DNA of 64,000 bases, from assembly GCA_045653945.1 (NCBI GenBank), contig JAZOML010000045.1, forward strand, positions 1 to 64,000. Reading direction: 5' to 3'. Under the pieces are notes generated by a model, which was given only the letters and a program-made list of their open reading frames with translations, ran no database searches and had not been told where the DNA came from. A program made the position numbers and the translations under genes. The stretch's first letter is position 1. Each line of letters starts with the position of its first letter. This document shows, in pieces, positions 1 through 10,114 of this stretch. The stretch is from SIG673 sp045653945. GTDB taxonomy: Bacteria; Bacillota; Clostridia; Oscillospirales; CAG-272.

Positions 1-21
1 CTAACTCAAGGAGGAAATGTA

Positions 22-2196
22 ATGAAAAACTTTACAAGAATATTGTGCGTAATATTTGCGACGATTCTGATTGCCTCCTGTGCTATAATAGGAGTCGGGG
101 CATCAAGCGCATACCAGACGTACACTTATTCAATCGACGGCTATCCGCTACTTTCTCCCGATGCGTATGACGTTGAAGATACAATTGACTCCGAGAAGAT
201 GAAGCTCGAGGTTCCCTTGAACGCTCCCAGTGATATTATTACCGACAAGGCCGGTAACGTATACATTGCGGATACGGGTAACAACAGAGTCGTAGTTCTT
301 TCAAGATATTACGAATTCAAGTTCCAGATATCCACGTTCAAGAACAGCGTTGGTAACGACGATACTCTCTCGGGTCCCCGAGGCGTATTCGTTTCCGACG
401 ATACTATCTGGGTATGTGATACAGGCAAGTCCCGTATCGTTGCGTTCAATCTTGACGGTAGCTTCAAGAAGATTCTTGAGGCGCCCGAATCCCACCTTTT
501 CGGTGAGGACGCAAAGTACGAGCCTATTGCGCTTGCGGTTGACGATTACAACAGACTTTTCGTTGTATCCGCATCCACCTATCAGGGTATTATCATTTTG
601 ACTGACGACGGTAAGTTCCAGAAATTTATCGGTGCTCAGGCGACGGAAATCACTGCATGGGAAAAGATCTGGAGAAAGCTCCGTACAGAGGAGCAGCAGT
701 CCCAGCAGCTCGAAAACGTATCCACGGAGTTTAACAATATTGCGCTCAGCTCCGAAGGATTTATCTACGTAACGACGTCCACGATTGCAGACGCTACGGT
801 TCAGAGCCAGATCTTAGGCAAGGCTACCGACGGTACGTACATGCCCGTCAAGAAGCTCAACACGAGCGGTGACGAGATCATGGCGCGTAACGGCTTCTGG
901 CCGCCCGTAGGTGAAATTGACTACAACAACAAATCCAAGGCTCCCGATGCTGACGATAACGGCGTATCCAAGATCGTTGACGTAGCAGAGGGCGAGCAGC
1001 AGACATGGTCGATCATCGACCAGAAGAGAAGCCGTATTTACACTTACGATAAGAACGGTAACCTTCTCTTTGCATTTGGTGACAGAGGCGACCAGCTCGG
1101 AAACCTCGAAATGATAACCGCTATATGCTATCAAATGGCAAACGGTATGAATAACATAATCGTTCTTGATGCGGGTGATGGTGGACTTTCTGCTCCTACT
1201 ATTAACGTATATTCGAGAACCGAATATGGTGATTTACTTATCGCGGCACTTCATAACGATAACATAAGAAACTACCAATCTGCTGTCGCTGATTACGAAA
1301 GAATTCTCGAAAGAAACCTTAACTTCGACGTTGCTTACATCGGTAAGGCAAAGGCTCTCTACCGTGCAGGCGACTACAACGGAGCTATGGAACAGTATTC
1401 CTACGCGTACAACACCGAGGGATACTCTCAGGCGTTTAAGATGTTCAGAAAGAATTGGGTTTCTGAGTGGATTTGGGTAATTCCGATAGTTGCAGTAGCG
1501 GCATTTGCTGCGATTTACTTCTTCTTTAAATATGCAGGAAAGGTAAATGCAAAAACGGCTATTACGTCAGGAAAGAGAACCTTTGGACAAGAGCTTCTCT
1601 TTGCATTCCACCTCATATTCCACCCGTTCGACGGATTCTGGGATCTGAAGCACGAAAAGCGCGGTTCGCTTCGTGGCGCAGCATTCTATATAAGCTTAAC
1701 AATCCTTGTGTTTACTTATCAGAGTGTAGGACGCTCTTATATGTATAACCCAACAGGTGAGTATCAGAGTATCTGGATGCAGATTGCGGCGGTTGGTATC
1801 CCGGTAGGCTTATTCGCAGCGGCTAACTGGTGTATTACTACACTGTTTGACGGAGAAGGAAGCTTTAAGGATATTATCATAGCGGCAGGCTACTCGCTTG
1901 TACCTCTGGTACTGTTCACAGTACCCACCACGCTGATGACTCACATACTTTCCTCTGCTGAAAGCGGAATCATCACACTCTTTAATGCTCTTGCATTTGT
2001 TTGGGTAGGACTCCTCTTATTCTTCGGAATAATGATTACACAGGACTACTCACTCTTTAAAAACTTACTAACTATTGTAGTAACGATATTAGGTATGGCG
2101 TTCATTATGTTTATAATTATCCTGTTTATAACGCTTGTTTCCGATATCTTCGGACTAATAACCAACATTGCAACAGAGATATCTTACCGAATGTAA
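22..2196 (+). CDS. NHL-repeat / TPR / Yip1-domain membrane protein
   Basis: A 724-residue protein starting 6 nt after AAGGAGG-type ribosome site. The N-terminus is a signal sequence with a possible lipobox ending at Cys20 (IASC). Residues about 65-390 carry NHL-type beta-propeller repeats (DIITDKAGNVYIADTGNNR is typical). A short TPR-like helical stretch follows (about 410-470), then a membrane segment near 487-507 and a C-terminal multi-pass Yip1-like domain (about 545-720). NHL repeats usually bind ligands or proteins outside the cell. The next genes are an exported DUF5696 protein and two sugar-ABC permeases, so I infer an accessory role in polysaccharide or glycoside uptake; the exact substrate is unknown. 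Domain names are recognised from memory; the propeller and multi-pass C-terminus are clear in the sequence. Confidence 0.75.
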   Translation: MKNFTRILCVIFATILIASCAIIGVGASSAYQTYTYSIDGYPLLSPDAYDVEDTIDSEKMKLEVPLNAPSDIITDKAGNVYIADTGNNRVVVLSRYYEFKFQISTFKNSVGNDDTLSGPRGVFVSDDTIWVCDTGKSRIVAFNLDGSFKKILEAPESHLFGEDAKYEPIALAVDDYNRLFVVSASTYQGIIILTDDGKFQKFIGAQATEITAWEKIWRKLRTEEQQSQQLENVSTEFNNIALSSEGFIYVTTSTIADATVQSQILGKATDGTYMPVKKLNTSGDEIMARNGFWPPVGEIDYNNKSKAPDADDNGVSKIVDVAEGEQQTWSIIDQKRSRIYTYDKNGNLLFAFGDRGDQLGNLEMITAICYQMANGMNNIIVLDAGDGGLSAPTINVYSRTEYGDLLIAALHNDNIRNYQSAVADYERILERNLNFDVAYIGKAKALYRAGDYNGAMEQYSYAYNTEGYSQAFKMFRKNWVSEWIWVIPIVAVAAFAAIYFFFKYAGKVNAKTAITSGKRTFGQELLFAFHLIFHPFDGFWDLKHEKRGSLRGAAFYISLTILVFTYQSVGRSYMYNPTGEYQSIWMQIAAVGIPVGLFAAANWCITTLFDGEGSFKDIIIAAGYSLVPLVLFTVPTTLMTHILSSAESGIITLFNALAFVWVGLLLFFGIMITQDYSLFKNLLTIVVTILGMAFIMFIIILFITLVSDIFGLITNIATEISYRM

Positions 2197-2214
2197 AGGA
2201 GGATGAAATTGAAT

Positions 2215-5200
2215 ATGAAAAACAGCAATAAATCAATTATTTCAAGAACGATTTCAGGCTTCCTTGCGTTCCTGATGATCTTCTCACTACTCGCATCACT
2301 GTCGCTTATCCCTACTTTCGCATTAGGTGATAACGATAAATCAATGCTTTTCAGCGACCTGTATACAAACTTTTATACAGACCCCGACTGGAAGCCTACC
2401 GAATCCCAAAAGGCTCAGGGTTGGTATGACCCGGATTTCACTTCTCCCGAGAACAGAAAAGACGCTATGGAGCTCAAAAGCTCTAACGAATATTTTGAGC
2501 TTTACGTTGACGAGATAACCGGAGAGGTTGCTCTTAAGGATAAGGGAACAGGCGATATAATGTTCTCTAACCCCTATGATATTTCGGAATATGCACTTAC
2601 CGGTGAGGGTAAGATTTCCGACATCATAAAGCCTGAGCTTCTCAGCCAGGTAAATATTTCCTTCAACGATAACGGTAACCCTGTTGTCTACAACTCGTTT
2701 GAAGATGCCGCTCTTCTTGGACAAATATCCGTTAAGAGACTTCGCGGCGGTGTACGTATAGAGTACTCCATCGGTGAAGAAGAATCCCGAAGCCTCGTAC
2801 CAAGACAGCTTAGCTGGGAAAGATATCAAAATATGATATTGAATCCTCTTCTTGCGAATATTCCGCTTGACGAAGAAGGCAACCCTGCTACTACACAACA
2901 TTATATATATATGAAGGTTGAGTCGTTCTACGAGCAGGAGCAAATAGAGAAGGCTGATAGTGATTCCTTTAAAGAGGAACAGCTTAAGCTTTATCCCGCA
3001 CTTAAAAAGTATGGCGAGGGTACTTCCGGTATTGCAGTATTTACGGGTAAGTCTTACAATGAGGTAAAGTCTGTCGAAAGATACATCAAGACCTACTGTC
3101 CTCAGTACACCTACGAGGAGCTTGATAAGGACCATATGGACGTTGGATATACGTCTAAGGATAAGGCTCCTGCAAACTTCCGTATGGCTCTTGAATACTA
3201 CCTGACCGATATGGGTGTTGAGGTTCGCTTCCCTGCTAACGGACTTTCCTTTGATGAAAGTGCTTATGAGCTTACTTCTATAAGTATTCTTCCTTATATG
3301 GGCGCAGGTAACAGCGACTACAAAGGCTACAACTTCATTCCTGACGGCTCGGGCGCTCTTATGAGATTTGAAAATGCTACGAAGTTATTCAACGTTACCG
3401 GTAAGGTATACGGCGATGACTACGCATATCAGGAAATAAGCTCGTCTAACCAAGAAACCTTCAGAATGCCGGTATTCGGCGTTGTAACCACAAGCGAAAC
3501 AATGAAACCGGATTATCTTGCTCCGTATTATGGCGGCAAGGAGAAGGATGAAAAGGAGTACGACAGTGGTTTTGTGGCGATAGTTACCGAAGGTGATGCA
3601 CTTACTACGTTAACCTCGCTTCACGGCGGTGGATACGACCAGCTACATCCGTTTAACTCGGTATACTGTTCATTCACTCCAAGACCGAAGGACTCCTACA
3701 ACCTTTCCGAGGCAATCTCAGTTGGAGGTAGCGGCAAGGTTACAGTTGTTTCTGATCGTAAGTATACCGGTTCGTTCAGAATTAACTACATTATGCTTAC
3801 AGATACCGATAAGCAGACCGATACCAATAGAAAATATTACGACGCAAGTTACGTCGGAATGGCAAAGGCATATCGCGACTTCCTTGAAAAGAAGGGAACT
3901 ATCAAGCAGTTTGATGAAAGTGTAAACCAAAAGGATATTCCTCTTTATCTTGAAGCATTCGGTGCGGTTGACAGCGAGGAAACCTTCCTCAGTATCCCGA
4001 TAACGGTTACAAAGCCTCTTACAACTTTCGGCGACCTTGAGCTGATGATTGCTGAGTGTAAGGCTGCCGGTATTAATAACCTTGGACTCCGCTTAACCGG
4101 TTATACAAACGGAGGTATTGTATCCACAGTACCTACAAAGGTTGACTTTGAAAGCGCTGTCGGTGGAGATGACGGCTTCGTTGATTTCCTTAAGAAGGCT
4201 CAGGATTTGGGCGTTGAGGTTTATCCCGAATTTGACTTTGCCTATATGTCGGATACTTCGCTATTTGACGGCTTCTCTTACTCCAGCGATGCGGTAAAGA
4301 GTATCGACGGACGTTACATTACAAAGAGAGCTTACTCCGCAGTTCTTCAAACGTTCTCCACCACAGGTAAGATTTGTATCTCCCCCTGTGTATACGGTGA
4401 TTATTTTGCAGACTTTGATGAGTCCTTTGACGATATCCTTGACGGAATGGTAACAAACATTTCGCTCGGCACTCTCGGCAGCGACCTCAACTCTGACTTT
4501 GATGAAGATGATCCGTACAACAGAGAGGACTCCAAGAATTCCACACTTGATTTACTTAAGCGCTTTGACGTTGATGCAAGTTATGGAAAAATAATGGTTG
4601 ATGCAGGTAACGCATATTCTATGGAGTATGCAGACGTTGTTCTCAATGCTCCGCTTGATTCCAGCCGTTACTCCTACGCAGCTGAGGCAGTACCGTTCTT
4701 TGGTATGGTATATCACGGATACGTCGTATTCGCAGGCTCGCCGACCAATATGACGGGTGATATTAAGTACGAAACCCTTAAGATTCTTGAAAACGGCGCA
4801 ACCCTTTATATGATGCTCTCGTATCAAAACGTTGAGCTTCTTAAGAAGGATGAGCAGCTTTCTAAGTATTACGCGGTCAGCTATGAGATTTGGAAGAACA
4901 CACTCTTTAATAAGTATGACGAAAACGGCAATCTCACCGCTTACGGTCTGTACGGCAGAGTAAACAATGCGCTTAAGGACGTTCAGTCTCATCGCATTAT
5001 TGAACACGCATTTATCAATTGCAATCGTCAGATGACAGAGGGCGAAAAGTCCAATATACGCGAAGATGCAATCAGAGCTCTTGTTGCTGAAGAGAAGCTT
5101 GCATACGATATAATGAACATGGCTCTCAACAAACAGGATTTGTACTTTGATTATATTTTAGAGAAAAAGTCTGAGCTTACAGAGGCAGTTATTGATGGCG

Positions 5201-5829
5201 TTAAATATAATATTTTCAACAATATCGAAGACCTCAGAAAACTTGTTGATAAAACCGATCAGGATGATCTTACTTGGAAAGTATTCAATGAGGTAACCTC
5301 TTATTTCGGAGAAATAAAGGGCGAAACCGTTTATGCAAACCAGTTTATTATCAAAGCAATTATGTCCTACTACGAGCAGGCAAGCGACAGCGAAAATTAC
5401 AAGCTTTGGGAAAAGAAGCTTGCTAAGTATTGCGAAATCGCTTTTACTAAACATCAGATAGTTGGTCTTGAGGATTCTAGCTATAAAAAGATAGAAGTCA
5501 TTATAAGTGATGTAAAGAACGCCAAAGAGGACTACGCAAAGTATACTTCTGTTAACGGTGAAGACTCTATAAAGCTTACTGAAAAAATCAAGGATTTTAC
5601 TGATGACGCAAGAGAAAATCTTGTTGTTAACGACGGTAGCGTGGTATTTGTAAAGTACGAAAACGGTCATTACTTTATTCTTAACTATAATACGTTTATA
5701 GTCGATATTACAGTTGCTGAAATTGAAAAGGCAGTCGGCTATGTACCCGAGGGATTCCCTGAAGGTGGTCTTACACTTTCACCCAAGGATTTTTATGACT
5801 CAAGAGAGGGGGTAATCGCAAATGGCTAA
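2215..5829 (+). CDS. Exported DUF5696-type protein of carbohydrate ABC operon
   Basis: A very large secreted protein of about 1204 residues with a classic signal peptide (SGFLAFLMIFSLLASLSLIP). Start choice: AAAGGAGG at 2195-2202 directly abuts an in-frame ATG at 2203, leaving no spacing. The ATG at 2215 or TTG at 2209 is therefore more likely; I use 2215. The body resembles DUF5696 proteins of gut clostridia, which sit beside sugar ABC permeases. A glycoside-hydrolase-like TIM-barrel core is suggested around residues 560-900 (for example GVEVYPEFDFAYM), but I see no certain catalytic pair. It overlaps the downstream permease gene by 8 nt, showing translational coupling. Probable role: binding or processing of a polymeric carbohydrate at the cell surface (inference). 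Confidence 0.75.
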   Translation: MKNSNKSIISRTISGFLAFLMIFSLLASLSLIPTFALGDNDKSMLFSDLYTNFYTDPDWKPTESQKAQGWYDPDFTSPENRKDAMELKSSNEYFELYVDEITGEVALKDKGTGDIMFSNPYDISEYALTGEGKISDIIKPELLSQVNISFNDNGNPVVYNSFEDAALLGQISVKRLRGGVRIEYSIGEEESRSLVPRQLSWERYQNMILNPLLANIPLDEEGNPATTQHYIYMKVESFYEQEQIEKADSDSFKEEQLKLYPALKKYGEGTSGIAVFTGKSYNEVKSVERYIKTYCPQYTYEELDKDHMDVGYTSKDKAPANFRMALEYYLTDMGVEVRFPANGLSFDESAYELTSISILPYMGAGNSDYKGYNFIPDGSGALMRFENATKLFNVTGKVYGDDYAYQEISSSNQETFRMPVFGVVTTSETMKPDYLAPYYGGKEKDEKEYDSGFVAIVTEGDALTTLTSLHGGGYDQLHPFNSVYCSFTPRPKDSYNLSEAISVGGSGKVTVVSDRKYTGSFRINYIMLTDTDKQTDTNRKYYDASYVGMAKAYRDFLEKKGTIKQFDESVNQKDIPLYLEAFGAVDSEETFLSIPITVTKPLTTFGDLELMIAECKAAGINNLGLRLTGYTNGGIVSTVPTKVDFESAVGGDDGFVDFLKKAQDLGVEVYPEFDFAYMSDTSLFDGFSYSSDAVKSIDGRYITKRAYSAVLQTFSTTGKICISPCVYGDYFADFDESFDDILDGMVTNISLGTLGSDLNSDFDEDDPYNREDSKNSTLDLLKRFDVDASYGKIMVDAGNAYSMEYADVVLNAPLDSSRYSYAAEAVPFFGMVYHGYVVFAGSPTNMTGDIKYETLKILENGATLYMMLSYQNVELLKKDEQLSKYYAVSYEIWKNTLFNKYDENGNLTAYGLYGRVNNALKDVQSHRIIEHAFINCNRQMTEGEKSNIREDAIRALVAEEKLAYDIMNMALNKQDLYFDYILEKKSELTEAVIDGVKYNIFNNIEDLRKLVDKTDQDDLTWKVFNEVTSYFGEIKGETVYANQFIIKAIMSYYEQASDSENYKLWEKKLAKYCEIAFTKHQIVGLEDSSYKKIEVIISDVKNAKEDYAKYTSVNGEDSIKLTEKIKDFTDDARENLVVNDGSVVFVKYENGHYFILNYNTFIVDITVAEIEKAVGYVPEGFPEGGLTLSPKDFYDSREGVIANG

Positions 5830-6763
5830 ATCAATTAAGCGCAGAAGAAGAGGCGCTTCACTTGAAAAGCGTAAAGCAAGAGGTGGATATATATTCGTTC
5901 TCCCCTTTATTCTCGGATTACTCCTTGTCTACATTCCCGTTATTATCGACTCCTTCAAGTCTACTCTTTACGTAGCAAGAAAGGTAGGTACAGAAACACT
6001 TCAGGAATTTGCCGGAATAACAAACTATCAAGCGGCGCTATTTGATAGCCCTGAATTCGTAAGTATTCTTTCAAGCGGTATTAAAGACCTTGTTATCGAT
6101 ATTCCATCAATAGTTATTTTCTCGCTGTTCATTGCGGTTATACTTAACCAAAAGGTACTCGGACGCGCAGTATTCAGAGCGATATTCTTTATCCCCGTTA
6201 TTTGCGCAACCGGTCTTATGGAAACCATTGATGAGGCGGCAAGTTCATATAACGACTATATGGGCAACCAAAGCGAGGGTATTAACAACGGTGAACTTGA
6301 TGAGGGCGGTGTTCTTAACACCGAAAACATTATCGGACTGTTCGAGGGTATGAAAATAGGTACGGGCATTACCGAGTTCGTTGTCGGTGCGGTTGACAGA
6401 GTTTCGGGAATCATTGACAGATGCGGCGTTCAGATGCTTATTCTTCTTGCAGCGCTTCAGTCAATTTCTCCGGCTATTTACGAGTCCTGCTCCATAGACG
6501 GTGCAACCGCGTGGGAAACCTTCTGGAAGATAACCCTTCCGATGATAAGCCCGATGATACTTGTTTCTGCGGTTTATACGGTTATAGACGCATTTACGTC
6601 GCATAACAGTACGATAATGAAATTCGTTACTAAACAAATCACCACCGATCCTAACCTCGGTACAGCGATGGCTTGGATTTATTTCGGAGTCATCATCCTA
6701 CTCGTTTTGGTAGTTGTACTTGCTCTCAGAACTTACGTATTCTACCAGAGAAAAGATTCTTAA
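5822..6763 (+). CDS. Sugar ABC transporter permease, MalF/UgpA type
   Basis: A 313-residue integral membrane protein with about six transmembrane segments. Near residues 219-245 it carries the cytoplasmic EAA loop that contacts the ATPase (SIDGATAWETFWKITLP). The N-terminus is basic (KSIKRRRRGASLEKRKARGG) before the first membrane helix, which is normal for this family. The ATG at 5822 lies inside the end of the DUF5696 gene, with GAGAGGGGG upstream. It forms the heteromeric permease with the next gene. No ATPase or substrate-binding gene is present in the window; a shared MsmX-like ATPase elsewhere and a binding protein upstream of position 1 would be typical. The substrate cannot be read from sequence. 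Confidence 0.9.
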   Translation: MAKSIKRRRRGASLEKRKARGGYIFVLPFILGLLLVYIPVIIDSFKSTLYVARKVGTETLQEFAGITNYQAALFDSPEFVSILSSGIKDLVIDIPSIVIFSLFIAVILNQKVLGRAVFRAIFFIPVICATGLMETIDEAASSYNDYMGNQSEGINNGELDEGGVLNTENIIGLFEGMKIGTGITEFVVGAVDRVSGIIDRCGVQMLILLAALQSISPAIYESCSIDGATAWETFWKITLPMISPMILVSAVYTVIDAFTSHNSTIMKFVTKQITTDPNLGTAMAWIYFGVIILLVLVVVLALRTYVFYQRKDS

Positions 6764-6780
6764 GAAAGGAGGTTTTCACA

Positions 6781-7917
6781 ATGGATAACGAAATTAAAGC
6801 TCCTAAGGTTTTAAAGGAGTCTAAAAACAAAATAACAGTTGATTTTGAGAGAACCTCTCTTAAGGAAAGACTTAAGCTTAAGTATCTTAACATTTCTTAT
6901 ATTGCAGGTATAATTTGGAGACTTTTCCGTTTCTTACTGTTGCTCGGCGTTTCGTACGTTATACTTTATCCTTTCTTTTCAAAGATAACCTCTTCCTTTA
7001 TGAGTGCTGAGGACTTTGTAAACCCATTGGTTAAGCTTATACCCGCACGTCCGACACTTAACACCTATAAAGCGGTTATGTTCGACCTTGCAAACGATAC
7101 AGGATATTTCAAGTGTCTTCTTAACTCCACTTGGCTTTCGCTTGGCGTAGCTTTACTGCAAACGTTTACCTGTTGTGTTATCGGCTACGGCTTTGCAAAG
7201 TTCAAGTTCAAGGGCTCGGGAATACTCTTTGCTCTCGTACTCTTTACGATGATAGTTCCTCACGGTACTATTCAGATTGCACTTCAAACTCGTTTTCAGC
7301 GTTTCGACGTTCTCGGAATAGTCAAGCTACTGACGGGTAACGTTGTTCCAAGCTTTGCTCCGTTAGCATCTCTTGCGGACACTACTGAAGAAGGTTTCAT
7401 TGGAAATCTGTTGCAGTACGGTGATTCACTGAACCTTACCAATAGCCCGATTCCGTTTATTCTCCTTTCTCTTGGAGGTATCGGTTTCAAGAACGGACTT
7501 TATATCTATATGATGCGTCAGTTCTTCAAGGGAGTTCCTGATGAGCTTGAGGAGTCCGCTTACCTTGACGGTTACGGCATATTCAAGACCTTTATGTTCA
7601 TCGTTATTCCGCTTTCTGTACCGATGATGATTACAATATTCCTGTTCTCGTTCTCGTGGCAGTGGACTGATGAATTCTATACGGGTATGTTCTTTGAGAG
7701 CGCTGAGGAGCTTAAGTTCCTTCCCGATATTATTTCGGCAACGGTTGATTCACAGCAGTACATCAATATCAACGATGCAGGCGCTGCAAAGACGATATTT
7801 GAGTCTGCTATCTACAACACCAAGGGACTTCTCATTATTGTTCCTCTTCTTATCGTATATCTGTTCTGCCAGAGATACCTTGTTGAGGGTATTGAGCGTT
7901 CCGGACTTGTCGGATAA
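6781..7917 (+). CDS. Sugar ABC transporter permease, MalG/UgpE type
   Basis: A 378-residue second permease. The ATG at 6781 follows AAAGGAGG at about 6766-6773; the open frame extends upstream into the previous gene, but no ribosome site supports that. The EAA loop reads ESAYLDGYGIFKTFMFIVIP. Compared with the usual ~280 residues it is long: about 50 cytoplasmic residues precede the first helix, and a roughly 60-residue insert (about residues 180-235) lies between membrane segments. Last gene of the operon, followed directly by a strong intrinsic terminator. It pairs with the permease encoded just upstream. Confidence 0.9.
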   Translation: MDNEIKAPKVLKESKNKITVDFERTSLKERLKLKYLNISYIAGIIWRLFRFLLLLGVSYVILYPFFSKITSSFMSAEDFVNPLVKLIPARPTLNTYKAVMFDLANDTGYFKCLLNSTWLSLGVALLQTFTCCVIGYGFAKFKFKGSGILFALVLFTMIVPHGTIQIALQTRFQRFDVLGIVKLLTGNVVPSFAPLASLADTTEEGFIGNLLQYGDSLNLTNSPIPFILLSLGGIGFKNGLYIYMMRQFFKGVPDELEESAYLDGYGIFKTFMFIVIPLSVPMMITIFLFSFSWQWTDEFYTGMFFESAEELKFLPDIISATVDSQQYININDAGAAKTIFESAIYNTKGLLIIVPLLIVYLFCQRYLVEGIERSGLVG

Positions 7918-7933
7918 TCTCAAAACAAAAAAC

Positions 7934-7964
7934 AAAAAACCAAGTCGCAAGACTTGGTTTTTTT
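7934..7964 (+). terminator. Intrinsic terminator of carbohydrate ABC operon
   Basis: Stem AACCAAGTC / GACTTGGTT with a GCAA tetraloop, preceded by an A-run and followed by TTTTTTT. It lies 16 nt after the permease stop codon. Confidence 0.9.
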
Positions 7965-8018
7965 GCGCTTTAGATGTTAATAATAAGATAAAACTTTTTA
8001 TATGCGAGGATAAACGTT

Positions 8019-8702
8019 ATGAAAGGCAAAACTCTTATATGCTCTTACGGAAAGGGAATACCCGTTGAACGAATTTTTGAACATCTGCGCGCTTTGTATC
8101 TCACAAATTACAGCGCTCAATATGTGTGGGGAGTAATTATAGACCTACCTGACTCAGAGCTATACAGAATGGCAGGGGATAGCCTGATTGAAGATAGGGC
8201 AAGGGAGTGCTTGCTTGAAATCAAAAAGGAGTGCGTGGGGCAATTTTTTTGCGGTGTGCGTCAAAGAAGAAGGGAGTATGAGGGTTACCGTTTTTCGTGT
8301 GAAAACGGCGCGCGAGGAGCTCTTGAGGCACTTTGGCGTCAGGTAAAAGGAAACGGTTCGTCAATTTATCCTATCTATGAGTCGGGCGCACTTGAGGGTG
8401 TAGAAAATATATATTTCACAAGGGCAGAAAAAGGCGATAGCGTTACCGTTATAGAGCCGGGAGGATTGTTCAGGTTAGCCGCAAGGATTTTGGAAAATGA
8501 TGCGATTTTTGTACCAACGTGTGCTTTAAAAGGCGATATTAGTGAGCATTTTGACGGTTTTGAAACGCTTTATTCAAGTATCGCTCTTGATAAAATGCTT
8601 TTTTGTGAGCCGAGTGCTATTTTACCCGATTGTGCAAATGACGTCGGTTTTTGTACTATTGACAGGAAATATTTACGTTCTATTAAGAGCGGAGTGGTAT
8701 AA
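8019..8702 (+). CDS. Uncharacterised 227-residue protein
   Basis: Not recognised. ATG 8019 is preceded by GCGAGGA. The product is soluble, without a signal peptide or membrane segment, and mixed alpha/beta in character. It has several cysteines (Cys8, Cys63, Cys73, Cys77, Cys95 among others) but no clear metal-binding spacing. Phrases such as WGVIIDLPDSELYRMAGDSL and FEHLRALYLTNYSAQYVW do not match a family I can name. It stands alone between the ABC-operon terminator and the yfmF promoter, so context gives little. Codon use looks like the neighbours. Confidence 0.6.
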   Translation: MKGKTLICSYGKGIPVERIFEHLRALYLTNYSAQYVWGVIIDLPDSELYRMAGDSLIEDRARECLLEIKKECVGQFFCGVRQRRREYEGYRFSCENGARGALEALWRQVKGNGSSIYPIYESGALEGVENIYFTRAEKGDSVTVIEPGGLFRLAARILENDAIFVPTCALKGDISEHFDGFETLYSSIALDKMLFCEPSAILPDCANDVGFCTIDRKYLRSIKSGVV

Positions 8703-8736
8703 TTATATAATATTATAAAAAAATTTGCATTTTCGC

Positions 8737-8766
8737 TTGAAATTGAACATTAGTTTGTGTTATACT
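8737..8766 (+). promoter_or_regulatory. SigA-type promoter for yfmF-yfmH operon
   Basis: TTGAAA (8737-8742), 18-nt spacer, TATACT (8761-8766). Transcription would begin near 8773. This excludes the in-frame ATG at 8768 as start and supports ATG 8822 behind GGAAGG. Confidence 0.7.
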
Positions 8767-8821
8767 GATGATGTATAATTATACCCATTTATATTGGGAA
8801 AACCAAAACGGAAGGCTTTTT

Positions 8822-10093
8822 ATGAAATTTTGTGAAAAGAACTTTGGCAACGGCGTAGTTCTTGCCGTTTACGATACGAAAAAGTTTAAAACGGATAATA
8901 TTTTATTTGCGTGGAGCATCCCTGCCTCAGAGGAGTGTCTGACCTATGCAAGAGTGCTTTCGGCGGTGCTTGGAAGAGGTACGGAAGGATATAAAACTCT
9001 AACGGAGATTAACCGACACCTCTCATCTCTTTACGATGCAGGGCTTGATATAAGCGCATCAAAAAGCACGACTGGGGATATTTCCTTTAAGGTTAGCGCT
9101 ATGATGCTGGATTCCTCGCTATCACTTGACGGAACGGATATTTTCGGAGGTGTTCTTGATTTTATTTTCGAGGCGCTTTACCGTCCGCTTGTTTTGGACG
9201 GGAAAATGGACAGCGAGTACACCGAAAGCGAAAAAAGACATCTTACCGAGCTTATCAATGCCGAAAAGAATAACAAGGACGTATATGCTCTTATAAGAGC
9301 TACTCAAATTGCCTATGAGGGCACACCGTTTGCAATCAGCAGCAAAACTGAAACTGTTGATAGGGTTGACGCAGGCGGACTTTATAGGCTGCTTTGCTAT
9401 ATAAGAGAAAGGTGTCCGCTTACCGTTGTTTTCGGAGGCAATTACACCGAGGATAAGGCGAAAAAGCTTGATGAGGCTTTAACCTTGATTTCGGACAAGC
9501 GCACCTCGTTTATTTCTGATGAGGCGCTCTCTGTCGCCGTTCCTTGCTTTGATGAGCCAAAGGACGTAATTGAAACCATTTCGGCAAAGCAGGGTAGAAT
9601 GGTGCTTAACTATCATATAGGACAGTCCGAGGATAAGTACGCCGCAATGGTGTTTAATGAGATTTTCGGGGCATCGCCTGTCAGCCGCTTGTTTATGAAC
9701 GTGCGAGAAAGACTTTCGCTTTGCTACTACTGCTCCTCTTCTTACGTGCCTGCGCTTTCGAGAATTGTGGTGCGCAGCGGAATAGATATAGAAAACAGGG
9801 AAAAGGCGATTGAAGAAATAAACAGGCAAATTGGTTTACTTTCTGATGAAGGTAATATAAGCTGCGAGGAGCTTGAAATTGCCAAAAAGTCGCTTATCAG
9901 CTCCTATCGTGCTATGCAGGATAACGTACCAGTTTGCTGCGAGTGGTACGTCAGAAGACGTGCGCTTGGACAGGAAACCGATATTGACCGTTGCATAGAA
10001 ATTATTAATGCGGTTGACGTAACACAGGTTGCAAAAATCGCAAAAAGCGTTTCCCTACAGCTTAGCTATTTTCTTGACGGGCTTAACAAATGA
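8822..10093 (+). CDS. yfmF: Inactive M16-family peptidase homologue, YfmF-like
   Basis: A 423-residue member of the pitrilysin/M16 family. The zinc motif HxxEH expected in the first ~100 residues is absent, so this is the non-catalytic subunit type. It pairs with the next gene, which has the motif. In Bacillus subtilis the yfmF/yfmH pair is associated with maturation of the 5-aminopentanol modification of elongation factor P; that role is transferred by homology. Start at ATG 8822 because the promoter occupies the upstream in-frame extension. The C-terminal half keeps the M16 fold signature region around VFNEIFGASPVSRLFMNVRE. Confidence 0.8.
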   Translation: MKFCEKNFGNGVVLAVYDTKKFKTDNILFAWSIPASEECLTYARVLSAVLGRGTEGYKTLTEINRHLSSLYDAGLDISASKSTTGDISFKVSAMMLDSSLSLDGTDIFGGVLDFIFEALYRPLVLDGKMDSEYTESEKRHLTELINAEKNNKDVYALIRATQIAYEGTPFAISSKTETVDRVDAGGLYRLLCYIRERCPLTVVFGGNYTEDKAKKLDEALTLISDKRTSFISDEALSVAVPCFDEPKDVIETISAKQGRMVLNYHIGQSEDKYAAMVFNEIFGASPVSRLFMNVRERLSLCYYCSSSYVPALSRIVVRSGIDIENREKAIEEINRQIGLLSDEGNISCEELEIAKKSLISSYRAMQDNVPVCCEWYVRRRALGQETDIDRCIEIINAVDVTQVAKIAKSVSLQLSYFLDGLNK

Positions 10094-10114
10094 GTGAAAG
10101 GTAAGGATGAAATT

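Noticed and set aside
2341..3135. 264-codon open frame antisense to the DUF5696 gene
   Set aside because: No ribosome site, basic low-complexity translation, and it lies wholly inside a clear coding sequence.
8768..8821. Upstream start of the YfmF-like gene at 8768
   Set aside because: It lies at or before the predicted transcription start of the TTGAAA/TATACT promoter and has no ribosome site.
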